Of a DNA stretch of 64,000 nucleotides, positions 48,501 through 61,149 are shown one piece after another. The stretch comes from Desmodesmus armatus. Its lineage: Eukaryota; Chlorophyta; Chlorophyceae; Sphaeropleales; Scenedesmaceae. The notes beneath the pieces are model-generated. The model worked only from the letters and a program-made list of their open reading frames with translations. It ran no database searches and was not told the origin of the DNA. Both the position numbers and the translations under genes were made by a program. Location of the stretch: positions 371,501 to 435,500 of the forward strand of contig VIIQ02000631.1 of NCBI GenBank assembly GCA_007449985.2, in the 5' to 3' direction. Each line of letters starts with the position of its first letter. Within the stretch, counting starts at the first letter, position 1.

Positions 48501-51500
48501 TGCGCAGCAGTGCTAGTGTGTAGCAAATACTCACGTCTTGAGCTCATCATCGTCATACACGATCTCCATCGCACGTCCACCCAGCACGTAGCTTGGCCGC
48601 ACCATCACTGGGTAGCCCAGGGACTTTGCCTTGTCAAAGGCCTCGCTCTCACTGCGGGCCATGCCTCCTGCTGGCTGCTTGATGTCCAGGCGGGTCAGCA
48701 GAGCCATCCACCTGCCATGCAGCAACACCACAAACAGGGTGACCAATTGCAAGCACTACCTGTGGCTGTGACAGCCACAGCACGCACACTGCACAGTCGC
48801 CCTCAGACCTCTAAGTCACGTTCACAAAATGGACCCACTGTCAGCTCAATCTGCCAGCTGCCGTATGATTTCGGAACTGAAACGAACCACCAGTGGTCAT
48901 CAAATTTTCATGAGGGCTGGCTGTCGAGCCTGATCATGATCTCTTACCCTCGCAGCCGAACTCATTGTCAGACTAGACCCAACGTCACTTTGCCAGCCAC
49001 CACAACATTCCATTCATCAGGTGTGAAAGTACCGCCCAGAGGTGAACGTATTCACTTGCAACAACCTCCCCCGCCCCGAAAAAACCATTGTTCTCCTGCC
49101 CCACAGCCCCACCTGTCCCTGTCCTCTGCCTCATCGATGGCATCGGGCTGTGTGCCCCACACTGCCACGTTGCCGTTGCCGCTGGCTGTTGGGATGGGGT
49201 TCTCATCCAGTGCCTGCTGCAGAGCTGTGCTGATCTTCAAGGGGGTCTGACCACCAAACTGCACGACACACAGCAACACAACACGCACACACCATCAGTT
49301 GATACGTCCCAGCCGCACTTCCATCACGCACCTGCACCCAGCATACTGCGGCAATAAGACATTCACAACACTGGGCTTGGAAGCAGCAAGCTCTGGGAGG
49401 AGTGTGGGAAACTGCCAAGCAGTGTACAGGCCACAGAGTGAGTGGAGAAGACCGCCTAGCAGTGAACCAACAACCTGCGTAAATTAGGCTGTCCTGCACA
49501 CCTGCACAATGATGCCCTCAGGCCTCTCCACCTCGATGACATTGAGCACATCCTCAACAGTGATGGGCTCAAAGTAGAGCCTGTTGGAGGTGTCGTAGTC
49601 GGTGGACACAGTCTCCGGGTTGCAGTTCATCATGATGGTCTCAAAGCCAGCAGCCCTGCAACAGCAAGAAGCATCGAAATAAAGGTGAAGTTGGAAATCA
49701 GGGCCAACAGCAGCCGCCATGACGCCTTGATGGACTTGCCGACATTTCTGACGAGCATCACACGACATCCAGCTTGCAACGTGGACCAGCAGTGCGGGTG
49801 TCATGCGTGTTGGTCTGCAGGTATCAGCATCAACACACATGCCCTCGCGTTTTAGTTGCCCTTACCTGAGGGCGAAAGACGCGTGGCAGCAGCAGTAGTC
49901 GAACTCAATGCCCTGCCCAATCCTGTTGGGTCCACCACCCAGGATGAGGACCTTGCGGCCAGTGGTGGGGGCTGCCTCACTGACGCCGTCATAGGTGGAG
50001 TACATGTAGGGGGTGTCGGCCTGCAGGCGACAATTGAACAAGAGGTAAGGGGGCCTATGCTCATGAAATTTTGCAGGGGAGGCAATGTAAGACAGAGTCA
50101 CTGCTCTTGCAGGACCTACGGAGCCAGCCCACCTCATGAGTAAAGGTTCCCCGCTGCCGCAGTGCAGTCTGCAATGCAAGTATGGTGCAGTGATGATCTA
50201 GGAGCCCAGCCCGTGTGTGTGCATACATCGGAGCAAAGGCGGCAATGCATCACTGCAAGTATGCTGATGTCTGCAAATGTAACCTACATCAAACTCTGCT
50301 GCGCAGGTGTCCACTCGCTTGAAGGAGGGCGCGACACCCAGAGCCTTGCGGCGAGCACGGACGGCCATCATGCTGTGGCCTGTGAGGCGGCCGATCTGTG
50401 AGTCACTGAAGCCGCGGCTCTTCAGCCCCTGCATCTCCTCAGCAGTGAGGGAAGACAGGTTCTGCTCACGCAGCCAACTCTCTGACGGCAGCAACAGCGG
50501 CAGCAGTGGCAGCAGTGGCGGCGGCGCAGCAGGATGCATATAAGTTGGCTTACACGTGAGACGCGTATGTGCCGGAAACGCCACGTTCAGCAGAACATTT
50601 GACTTGCATGTTTTGACAACAAATGATATGACAGCTGGATATGCAACCACATGAACATGCTCAAACGTGCAACTGCCGTCACATCAGTATAACGGGCAGT
50701 GGAGCCGCACATGTCACAAACTCAGCAACATAAGACAGATTGCGCAGATGTGACTGGGTGGACCCCTATCACTGTCAGGTCACCTGTCTGGTGCAGCTCC
50801 TCCATCTGTGCCAGCCACCAGGGGTCGATGTTTGTGAGCTCAAACAGCTCCTCCTTGCTCATGCCATCCTCAAACGCCTGATGGCAACAACACATGACAA
50901 ACAGCAGAGTTCACACATCAACATCGGGGTTGCTTGGTTGCGTGCGGTGCCCTTCCATTAGGTCAACATAATCGCATGTAAAAAGCATGCACAAACCCAC
51001 TGCAGCCTCATGCGTAGCATGTTGCCCACCATGCTTGCATGTGTGATGAGATAAGGAACGGTGCCAGTGTCCATAAGCCCCTCAACACACAAACAAGCAC
51101 CATCCAAGAAGAGATCAAGTCTGTGATCACATGATGGCAATTTCTGCCACCAGACACATCCCATAACAGCTTTACGGTCACACATGACCTGAAAACACAA
51201 ACAAAACCTCAAGCCACAAAGACATACCTGCTTGAGGAAGATGATGCGGTCTGGGTTGGGCACCCTCAGCTTGTAGTAGAGCTGGTCCTTAGGCAGCCGC
51301 TTGTAGCCCTTGGGCAGGGACCAGCCGTCAAGGCCAGACTCCATGCCACGCAGAGCCTTCTGCAGAGACTCCTGCCAGGTGCGGCCAATCGCCATCACCT
51401 CACCAACACTCTTCATCTGTGGGTGGGTGGGGTTTGGGTGGGTGGGGTTTGGGTGGGTGGGTGGGGGAGGGAGAGCGATAGTGAGCTTGAGACCGAGACA

Positions 51501-54500
51501 AGGCATGGTGTCTAAGATGCTGGCGGTTGGCTGAACAGGAACCAGCGCAGAGTGAACACGCCGTGAGGCATGTAACATAACGTGTGTTTCACAACTGCGA
51601 CGGCTATGCAGTGGTGTGCCGGTACAGGCTAAGAAGCGCTGCTGGCCAGCCAACGAGCCAGACAGCCTCTGTGGAGCTCAGTGCCCAAACGCCAAAGGAA
51701 TATCACTTCACTGGATGCATGTGAGGGTACCTGGCCCACCCAGCTGCAGGGCCGTCAAGAGGGTATCTGGCCCCTCCCACCCAGCCAGCAATGCAGGGCT
51801 GCCGGGCGACGTACCTGTGTTGTGAGCTCAGCCTTGGTCCCCTTGAACTTCTCAAACGCAAACTTGGGGATCTTTGTGACGATGTAGTCGATGGAAGGCT
51901 CAAAGCTGGCTGGGGTCTTCTGGGTGATGTCGTTGGCAATCTGTTGAGAGGCAGGATAAACCACGGCAAATAAGATAACTGTTCAACAAAAGGGACCACA
52001 ATGCAGCCGAACTGCATAGGATGTGCACTGCCACGAAGCTGCGCGTGATGTGCGCACCACTACACAAAGCAGGAGGGGGACTTGAGCACCAGCTGTAACC
52101 ACACGCTCCTAGGGCCCGTTCCAACCCTGCAATGCCACCGCCGCAGCTCCGGCGGGCAAGCGCTGATCTAGCTGCGCAATTTCAGCCACTGCCGCCGCCA
52201 CAACCAGATCCGTTTCAAGCCCCAGTGCAGTAGCAGCAGTACCAGTAGCAGCAGGAGGTGGCAGTCACTGACCTGGTCGAGTGTGTAGCCGACTGCCAGC
52301 TTTGCTGCCATCTTGGCAATGGGGAAGCCGGTGGCCTTGGAGGCCAGGGCTGAGGAGCGGCTCACACGGGGGTTCATCTCAATGATCATAACCTCACCTG
52401 GAACATAGCAGCAGCACCAGCAGCAACAGCGGCAAACTTCAGCGCACAGACACGGCCCAACATGTGTGCGCACATCTGACCAGGCAACATCCGCTGCTGC
52501 TGTTCCCACCCCCCTATGCTACCCCTATCCAAAGTGCCTGCCTCATCTCCCCTGCCTCGGTCTGCATCTGCTGGCTGAGGGAGGAGGGTGGTCTTGCTGG
52601 ATGTTGGTGTGCGCGTCCTATACCATCCCTACCCAGAGTGCCTGCCTCACCCCCCCCCCCCCCACACACACACCCGACGCCGCCTCCCTCCAGACAGTCA
52701 GTCTCACCGTCAACTGGGTTGATGGCCATCTGCACGTTGCTGCCTCCACACTCCACACCCATCTCCCTGATGATGGCCAGGGATGCATCACGCAGCCGCT
52801 GGTACTCCTTGTCAGTGATGGTCTGCGCAGGAGCAACTGCGAATGGCAGCGCAGGGGCGGCAGCAGGCAGACACAGAGTCAGGGTCTCAACCAAGAGTCT
52901 GTTGTTCACAGGGAAACAGGGCGATGTTTACAGAGACACAGTGGAAGATAGGGCATTGAATGCTCAGTAAAGATGCAGGTGCCGGCTGCTGCAGCTCGTG
53001 CTGCTGCTCTCCCGGCATCCCCAGGAGCCATGCTGCTGTAGGCCCCGTAAATTCCCTGGCGGGGGCTACAGCAGCATGGTAATCCCCAGCTGGCTCTGAT
53101 TGAGACAAGGTCATCACTGTCGTGCCAACCATCTTGGCAAGCCTCTCGGTCCAACAGTACAATACCTTTCTGTTGCCCCACAGATTCAAAAAATTAAAAA
53201 TTACCTGTGATGGAGTCTCCTGTGTGCACACCCATAGGGTCTACGTTCTCAATGCTGCACACGATCATGCAGTTGTCCTTGAGGTCACGCATAACCTCCA
53301 GCTCAAACTCCTTCCAGCCAATCAGGCTCTGCTCAACAAGCACCTGCACACACATAGCAGCACAGCACAGCACAAATAGCATGTTGACACAGCACACTAC
53401 CCAGTGTTGATTGTTTGGGACCTGAGCACCTGATGCATCTGCCAGGCCTCACAACGTCTGTCATACATGGTACTGAGGTGAAATATCAGAAACATAAATA
53501 AACAAATAAATAAATATAGTAGCAGTGTCAAGCATGCGCTCCACAGCACACACAGCGCCAGGCGGGACGCACCTGGTCTGTCATGGATGCGCCAATACCT
53601 GCCTTGACCTGCTCCTTCCGTGATGGAAGCTAGTGGTGTTGACAGTACCAAACATGCAAGAAGCCGCGCTACACAACACATGCCCCTATCATTGGACGGG
53701 CCGTCCAAGTGCAGCCCCTTGTCAACTTGATCGCCCAAGTGTCACCAGCCGAAAGCAGGCGTACCTGGTCTGTCATGGATGCATCAATACCTGCCTTGAC
53801 CTGCTCCTTCCGGGATAGATGATAGTGGTGTGACAGTAAAAACAGCCGCGCTCTAAACCCCGAACCCTAAACCCTGAACCCTAAGGCAGGACTTACCTGG
53901 TCTGTCATTGATGCGTCAATGCCTGCCTTGACCTGCTCCTTGAACTCCTCCAGGTTGTAGCTGATGCCACCTCCAGTGCCTCCCAGGGTGAACGCAGGGC
54001 GGATGATCAGCGGGAAGCGGCCAATCTCAGCAGCAATGGCCAGAGCCTCCTCGATACTGCTGGCAGTGCCGCTGCAGCGGTGAACAACAGCAGGCAGACA
54101 TGCACATACGTTGTAGGTACAGGTGCAGTGTGCGCAAGTGGGGGTTCAGGGACATGCAGCAGCTACATTGACGGCACCAGCCACTGCTGCTGGCAGTGCC
54201 GCTGCTGCAGAGGATGATGAAACACACAAGAGATGCACACATGCAGGGGTCCAGGTGTTTGAAGTCAAGGTTCAATCAAAGTCCAATCAAAGGCACATGC
54301 AGCACAGGGGTCTGCCGGTACGCGTTCAATTCCTGTCAACCGCACATAAATCCACAGTAAAAAATCTTGCGTAAGTACCTGGGAGGTGTCTTGAGGCCGA
54401 TGCGCTTCATGGCCTGCTTGAACAGCTCACGATCCTCAGCACGGTCAATGGAGGGCAGCTTGGCACCAATCAGCTCCACACCATACTTGTCCAGCATGCC

Positions 54501-56888
54501 TGCAAAGTTTCAGCAGAGGGGCGGCAACAGTACATCAGCAAAACAGCTTTGCTAAAGACCCGCAAGCGTCCTGATGATATTCACAGAACAGGGCTGCTGC
54601 GACGACCGTTGCAGTCAAGAAGCGGCTTAGATGTTGCTTTGTTTCGAACGATGCAGTAGGAGGACTGTGCACACACAGCATTGTAACCCTGGTGACACAC
54701 CAGTGGCCTTGCATTGTCTGATAAGAGAGTAGCAAGTTCTGACCAGTTCAGTGCGGTGCATGCTGTGCTATGCTGTGCTGGCATAGGTGCTGCTGCTGCT
54801 CACCACTCTCAGCCAGGTTCTTGGCCAAGTTAAGACCTGTCTGGCCACCCATGGTGGGCAGGATGGCATCAGGACGCTCCTGCACAGGACAACAGCAGCA
54901 AGCACACACATTCCAGGTCAGCTCACAGTATCTATGCATGCATGCATGGGGGGAGGGGGCGTGTATGAGGGTCGCGTTGAATGACTGCAGCCCAAGTCAA
55001 CCTCCGTGATTGCTGCAGAGCGTATCCAACTGCTAGCCACTGCTGCAGGCCACCTGTTTGTGGGTAGAGGAGATCTGCCAAAGAGGGCAAGGGGCTCCTG
55101 TGTGCAACACTCTTACTGCATGCTCGGCTTGGCCCTCAGCAGCTGCAGCAGGTCAGCAGCCACTTCAACAGACAAGCACAGCTGGGTTGGCGCTGGCTGA
55201 CATTGCCTTGATCTTCCCACCCAACCCAACCCAACCCCACATGCTGCTGCTGCTGCTGCTGCTGCAACAACAACTGCTGCCAACCACACATGCTTTTCCC
55301 CCTGCTGCCCACCAAGTTGACCCGCGATGCACTGTGCTGCCTTGACCACAAGCCACAGCCTGCTGACCCTCTCGTCCCCGCCTCCATGGAAACACCAGCC
55401 TCCATGGAAACACCCTGTTACCCCGCCTGTCCCCTCCCCTACACACCCTGCCGCACCGGAACACCCGCCCTTTGCCCCCCAAGACACACCCTGCCCCACC
55501 TGAACACACCCACTTTCCCCCCCTCCCCCACCAAAACACACTCACCTCCCAAACCACACAACACCCCTCTGCCCCAACCCCCCCCCCCCAAAAAACACCT
55601 CATCCCCCCCTCAACCCCCCCCCCCCCACCTTGTCCAGGATCTGCTCCACCAGCTCTGGGGTCATGGGGCCAACATATGTGGCATCAGCCATGCCAGGGT
55701 CTGTCATGATAGTGGCCTGGGGGACCAGAACAGCAGCAGTGGCAGGACACAGCACCAAGGTGACGTCAGCGACACAGGGTGGGATTGCATTTGCTGTAAG
55801 CACAACAGCACACCCAGCCGACCCCACAGCCTCAAATATTGGTTGTACTGCAGGTCAAGCATACTGTACAGCACTTGGCATGCCACATGGGTAATCGCCG
55901 CCTCTCTGTTAGGCACCAGTGCATGACTGAGTCTATCACGCTGCTCAGCTATTCTGAAGCTTGCACCTGCTGCAGGGTAGCAAGCAAGCAAGCAAGCAAG
56001 CACTCACGGGGTTGGAGTTCAGCAGGATCACCCGGTAGCCCTCCTGCCTGCAAAGACACAACACAAGAAGATGGTTTGTGATGACTGGTGTTGTAGACAC
56101 AGGGAGTGCATCCAGCCAATGCTTGCTGTGTATGCGAATCTGGCAGGACTGAAGGTTACCTAACAAGCTACATGTGTGTGTTGGTGTTGGGACTCCATAA
56201 CCAACAGCATGTGCTCTGCAGCCCGCTGCAACACCACTGCTGCCAAGCAAGTCCCATCCTCATGCCAGCAGCTGCAAGAGGCCTGTGTGTTTGTGTGACC
56301 AAGGTACACACACGCGTCTTCGATGGAATATGCCTTGACGTAAAAGCTGCTGCTGTTGCTTGAGCTGCGGTTCGCACCTGAGTGCCTTGCAGGCCTGTGT
56401 TCCAGAGTAGTCAAACTCACACGCCTGCACAGCAAACGGTCAACATATTGTCTTAGGCACTTTCAGTACAGCAAGGACTCAGATCATCCCATTATGCATC
56501 AACGGTTGTTTCAGGATACGTAGGTATGTGTCTCGAGAGCTGCACACAACTGGGGTTGCACACCCTGTCCGTCACTTGGTACCCCCCCTCCCACCTGGCC
56601 AATGACAATGGGTCCTGCTCCAATGATCATGATGGACTTGAGGTCTTTGCGTTTCTGGACCTCATCCATAGCTGCTTGCCATGGCAGCAGGTTGCCATTG
56701 CTGGAGGCAGTCGAAGCAGTCACAGCAACAGCAGCAGCACGGGATCTGCTGCGCGAGGCCTTTGCCGGCACGCGGGTGGTGAACACTGCTGGGCGCCCAC
56801 CAAGGGACAGCTTAGGGCGGCATATTTTGCGTTGGCACGATATGACTGGTGCCTGCGCCCCAACGGGCAAACACAGGCCACTCTGCAT
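45524..56888 (-). CDS. carB: Carbamoyl-phosphate synthetase large chain, plastid-targeted
   Basis: Twenty-five exons, 1186 aa, closing exactly in frame: 56888-56595, 56424-56378, 56047-56008, 55716-55630, 54879-54804, 54499-54379, 54071-53897, 53343-53205, 52836-52708, 52397-52273, 51940-51815, 51416-51228, 50877-50784, 50481-50288, 50020-49866, 49655-49502, 49258-49113, 48711-48535, 48261-48114, 47938-47792, 47486-47343, 47033-46871, 46652-46506, 46186-46026, 45706-45524. The enzyme makes carbamoyl phosphate from bicarbonate, ATP and ammonia supplied by the small subunit, for arginine and pyrimidines. Residues 1 to about 62 are a basic Ser/Ala-rich transit peptide. First ATP-grasp half: [52 protein letters not shown]. 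Oligomerisation region: [13 protein letters not shown]. Second half: [47 protein letters not shown]. The last about 150 residues are the allosteric MGS-like domain ([28 protein letters not shown]). This is the bacterial/plant type: no fused glutaminase, DHOase or ATCase. Confidence 0.97.
48412..48452. repeat. Degenerate copy of the CPS exon 18 end inside its downstream intron
   Basis: AGCAGTGTGTAGGGAACTAC followed by TCAAGTCTTGAGCT resembles the real exon 18 end and intron start at about 48508-48545 (TGTAGCAAATACTCACGTC, TTGAGCTCATCATC). The donor dinucleotide is destroyed in the copy. Confidence 0.65.
53571..53618 (-). repeat. Intronic copy 1 of the 3' end of CPS exon 7
   Basis: 48 nt matching the real exon 7 end and donor (53895-53942) with about three changes. 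Minus-strand translation is [15 protein letters not shown], one residue from the true exon. It retains a GTGCGT donor and an AG before the GAG codon. Confidence 0.85.
53763..53810 (-). repeat. Intronic copy 2 of the 3' end of CPS exon 7
   Basis: 48 nt with three differences from the real exon end, all synonymous: the peptide [15 protein letters not shown] is unchanged. It retains a GTACGC donor. Copies 1 and 2 also share downstream sequence (AGTGGTGT, GACAGTA, GCCGCGCT). Confidence 0.88.
53853..53885. repeat. Interstitial telomere-like repeat (CCCTAAA type)
   Basis: Four imperfect units (CTAAACCC, CGAACCCTAA, ACCCTGAACCCTAAGG) in CPS intron 7, directly between intronic copy 2 and the true exon 7 end. 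CCCTAAA is the plant and Chlorella-type telomere unit. Confidence 0.7.
55430..55629. repeat. C-rich polypyrimidine/CA tract in CPS intron 4
   Basis: About 200 nt dominated by CCC and CCA with several runs of 7-10 C, abutting the donor of exon 4 (minus strand, so G-rich in the transcript). Low complexity; prone to sequencing error and G-quadruplex formation in the RNA. Confidence 0.8.
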
Positions 56889-57214
56889 CCTGGAGACAAC
56901 CCTAGCTGGCGAAGTCCAGGTGTTTGGCGCCTGACGAGATACTACGACACCTAGAGTAAGCTGTGAATGCCACTGCAACCTGCCTGCCTCGCTGTGTAAG
57001 CAGTTTCGGGGCAACCACGTGCGTCCCAAAACCCGGGAGGAGAGACAGGGGGTGGGAAGGTAGGGAAAGGCAAAGCAACAATATGTGCTGGGCGATTTCA
57101 GGGTATTTGGCTGCGTTGGCTCTGTCCATAGGGTTTGTCCAGAGTTCGATCACGTACGGTTTGATCAGCACACCCACTGGTGCCCAATCATACTTTCGAG
57201 TGTGAGGCACAACC
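56889..57214. promoter_or_regulatory. Divergent promoter interval, CPS / DPH1
   Basis: 326 bp between the two start codons on opposite strands must contain both promoters and 5' UTRs. No TATA box is evident. Confidence 0.5.
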
Positions 57215-57283
57215 ATGGAAGAACAGGATCAGCCTATGCGTTTCTCGGGCAGTGCTCGCAGGCAACCAGCTTCGGGCCAGGCA

Positions 57284-57319
<36 letters not shown>

Positions 57320-60097
57320 GAAGGTGGGTGCTTTCAAACTCGCCATGCAATCGTGTGCTGGAGGACCCCACAAACATGCAGACCGCTTGAAAAACGTTGC
57401 TTCCATTCACATGATTGCGTTTACCCATCTGATACAAGCAACAACTGGCCCCCTCCATGTTTTCACTCTCTCCCACATTTGGTGGCTGCTACACCTGTCG
57501 CAGGTGCACGCAACCAGGCCTTGGTGCCCCACGCCAACCCCCAAGCAGCCACAGCAGCAGTGCCCGTCCCTCGGCCCCATGCTGCAGTGCGTGCCAGGCA
57601 GGTGCCTGAATCCATCACAGGCAACGCAACCCTGACAGCTGCAATGTCTGCACTACCAGCAAACTACAACTTCGAGATACACAAAACGGTGTGGAGGATA
57701 CAGCAGGCTGGTGCAAAGCAGGTGGGCCGACTTGGATGAAGTTTCCTCCAAAATATACGTAAAAGGGGCTTTTTAGGACTGCTTGCCAACTTGAACCCTA
57801 CCAGCCCCAGCAACATGCCTAACCATACCCGAACCACCCCACTTACGTCTTGAGCACATTCCACTGATTTCTGCTGGGCTGACGGTGCTGCTGAGGGCGG
57901 CTGCCTGCCTGCTGCTGGCGGCTTGCTGATGCGTGGGTTTGCCTTTGCCTATGTTGTCCGCAGGTTGCCCTGCAGTTTCCTGAGGGCCTGCTGATGTATG
58001 CCTGCGCCATAGCTGACATCCTGCAAGAGTTTGCAGGTGAGGGAAACATGACCTAGGGTTTTACTTAGGGTGGAGGCGTAGGGTTCAAGGGATGGGGACG
58101 CCGCTTGGGGTTCGGGCATGTGGTAAGGGGGCACAGCTGCCTCCAAGCTTCGTGAGATCACAGCATTGCCTGGATGCCAGTCTATCCCTTGTGGTATGCC
58201 AGTCTACCTTCCACTCGGTCACCTTGCATGGATGCTGCTGTGACAGCTGTGTGCTGCTTCTGGCTGCTGCAGGTGTGGATCACTGCTACGTGATGGGTGA
58301 CGTGACCTACGGTGCCTGCTGTATTGATGATTACTCGGCAGCAGCACTGGGGGCTGAGCTGCTGGTGCACTACGGCCACAGCTGCCTAGTGCCTGTAGAT
58401 GTCACCTCCATCCCTTGCCTGTATGTCTTTGTCGACATTGCTATCGATGTGGACCATCTGGTGGAAACCATCCGCCTCAACTTCCCTGCAGCACAGCAGC
58501 AGCAGCAGCAGCAGCCGCCTGGGGGCCAGGAGCAGCAGCAGCAGCCCCTGGCGCAGTTGGAGCAACAGCAGCAGCAGTCTGAGCAGCAGCAGTGTCAGCA
58601 GCAGCAGAGTCAGCCGCCTCGGTTGGTGTTGGCGGGCACTATCCAGTTCAGTTCGGCGATACAGCTGGCCAAGCAGCGACTGGCAGCAGAGTACCCGCAC
58701 CTCACAATTCCCAAGGTGCGCATGCGTATGCGTTAGGCATAGATGGCGGACGTACTGCTTGGCCGGAATTATGCCTGGGGTGTCTGGCATGTAACTGTTA
58801 TAGCGGGCGTGTTGCTTGGGGAAAGGGTGGAGGATGTGCATGTTGAGCAGCAGCTCAGCTGCTGTCTCTTTTGGGGTCGCTCGACTGGCAGCATGGGCTG
58901 TAAGGATTGGTGCTGTCCTGTGTATGCTGACTGGCAGTGATAGGGGTAGCAAGGGGACGCGGGTGCACATGTGAGCATGCCGCTTTGCTCAGCTGCGGTA
59001 TGCACCCAGTGGTTCCCCACAGGCATGCTGACTTGCTCCGAGCATGATAGTGCAGTACAGCCCCGCCCACTCACTCCTCACTCCTGCTCACTCACTCCTC
59101 ACTCACTCACTCACTCACTCGCTCACTCACTCACTCACTCACTACTTCACTTCCCACACGCCATCCGCTCAGGCTGCTCCGCTGTCTCCTGGGGAGGTGC
59201 TAGGCTGCACTGCCCCCGTGCTGGCCCCGGATGCTGCTGACGTGTTGGTGTTTGTGGCGGACGGGCGGTTCCACTTGGAGGCCATCATGATCGCCAACCC
59301 CTGGCTACCTGCATATAGGTGCGACACTGCCTTCAACAACGGTCACAGCTTGATGTTTGAAAGGAAGCTGAAGTGCAGCTTCAGGCGTGATAGAGCCTCT
59401 TTCGGGCCGCTTTCAGGCACTGCTTTCTGAGGTTTGTTCGCTGGCATACGTGCTACATCCGTTGCAGTTGATTTGCTTTTGCCAGGATATATCTTTCTCC
59501 TCACTCTTGTAACTGCGCCCTGTGTGCTGTTGCTGTCGCAGGTATGACCCCTACAACCGTGTGCTAACCCTCGAGAGCTACGATCAAGTGGGCATGCGGG
59601 CCGCCAGGCGCAAGGCGATCGAAGCAGCAGCAGGAACACGCCACTGGGGCCTCGTGCTAGGCACCCTAGGCCGGCAGGGCAACCCCCGCACTGCCGAGAT
59701 GCTGCAGCAGCGGCTAGCTGAGACCGGCGGCACAGTCACGACCGTGCTGCTGTCGGAGCTGTCGCCGGCAAAGCTAGCAGCTATGGATGGAGTTGATGCG
59801 TGGGTGCAGGTGGCGTGTCCGCGGCTGTCTATAGACTGGGGAGAGGGCTTTACTAAGCCCACGCTGACGCCCTTTGAAGCTATGGTTGCATTGGGGTTGG
59901 TGCCCGGGTGGTGGGAGCAGGAGGAGGCTGCGGCTGGTGATGGAGGCAGCAGCAGCAGCTGTTGTGATGCTGGGAGCTGCAAGAAGGTAGGGCAGTATCC
60001 GATGGATTACTATGCGAGGGCTGGTGGGGACTGGAATAGTTCGTACCACAAGCCAAAGCAGGTGCCTGCCCGTGCTGCTGTGGGTGTTGCACGGTAG
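57215..60097 (+). CDS. DPH1: DPH1, radical-SAM-type diphthamide synthase subunit
   Basis: Six exons, 514 aa, closing in frame: 57215-57323, 57504-57721, 57964-58036, 58273-58715, 59173-59318, 59542-60097. DPH1-DPH2 transfers the 3-amino-3-carboxypropyl group of SAM to a histidine of eEF2, the first step of diphthamide synthesis, using an unusual 4Fe-4S radical chemistry. Signatures: [74 protein letters not shown] (first cluster Cys), [52 protein letters not shown] and [14 protein letters not shown] (third cluster region). It is longer than usual because of a polyQ N-terminus (exon 1) and a Gln-rich insertion of about 50 residues in exon 4 after [16 protein letters not shown]. The C-terminus lies just past [11 protein letters not shown]. 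Divergent from CPS. Confidence 0.95.
59068..59142. repeat. (CTCA)n microsatellite in DPH1 intron 4
   Basis: Imperfect then perfect CTCA/ACTC tetranucleotide run ending about 30 nt before the exon 5 acceptor, so it doubles as a polypyrimidine tract. Confidence 0.9.
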
Positions 60098-60142
60098 CAC
60101 AGCAGGATCTGACTCACATGGTGCAGCGTCATGTGGTGAATG

Positions 60143-60147
60143 TGTAA
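60143..60147 (+). terminator. Putative polyadenylation signal TGTAA, DPH1
   Basis: TGTAA 46 nt after the DPH1 stop codon; a short, standard 3' UTR. Confidence 0.5.
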
Positions 60148-61149
60148 TTTAGTTTGTTGCATGGCGCAAACTTGTGGTGTCTTCTTTGAACATGCTCACC
60201 AGCACAGTCAACGGTTGTGTCCTGCTTGGCCGGAAGTCAGCATTTGACTGTTGGCTGGTGACTTCCTGTCTTCAGAGTTGAGACAGCTGTGGAAGGTGGC
60301 TGCTTGAGTAAATGTTCTCAACAGTCAGTATGTGTTAAGCAAAGTCGCATTGACGGATGATAGCCAGGTTGTAGCTGTTCTTTAGCTTGTGACGGTAGCT
60401 TCCCTCCAGCAGACACCGTGTATGTGGCTGCTGAGCCTTCACATCAATGGTGGTCCAGCATTCGCAACAATGGCGGTCTGAATGTGGCACACATGTTGAT
60501 CATCAACATTAACGCTGGCCAGCCCGTGGGCTATGTGCAAGGGCAATAAGCAGTGAAAACATAAAACTGTCAACACCAACAAGAGAGCCTGATTTGCAAC
60601 CGTTGCTTTAACGATTACAGCATCAACACAGACAACACCATAGGTTGCAAGTCAACTGAAATGTCTGTGCACCGCAAGACCAGGATCACCCCATGCAGCC
60701 GTCATGGAGCCCTGTTGTGTTTGGCTTTTGACATGCCTGCAAACGACACCGGTACCTGATGACACAGTACCACACATACCAAATACATACAGCCACCTGC
60801 ACTATGCAATTCATACAAGGCGGCAAGCCCAGCAGAGCTACTTGACAACACATGGCCACACCGTGTGCGGCCAGTGCTCTGTGCATGCATTGTACCATGC
60901 GCAGCACAGACTGCTGCGTCCCAACATCAACCATGCATAATGATGATCACCCTGGCTGGTTATAGCACACATGGGGCTTGTGGACTATGACGCGTCTGAG
61001 ACAGCAACAGTGTAGAAAAAAAGCATCACCCCCCTGCTGTCTACCCATCTGACCCTCTACAAAAAAACATGCATATACAGCATGTGCACCACACAAAGCC
61101 AATGGCACTAAAGCACTGGTGCCCATCCACGCAGCTAGACGGAACACCA
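60148..61149. other. Intergenic, between DPH1 and the LINE fragment
   Basis: About 1 kb with no supportable gene, RNA or repeat. The LINE-derived sequence begins at about 61141. Confidence 0.4.
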
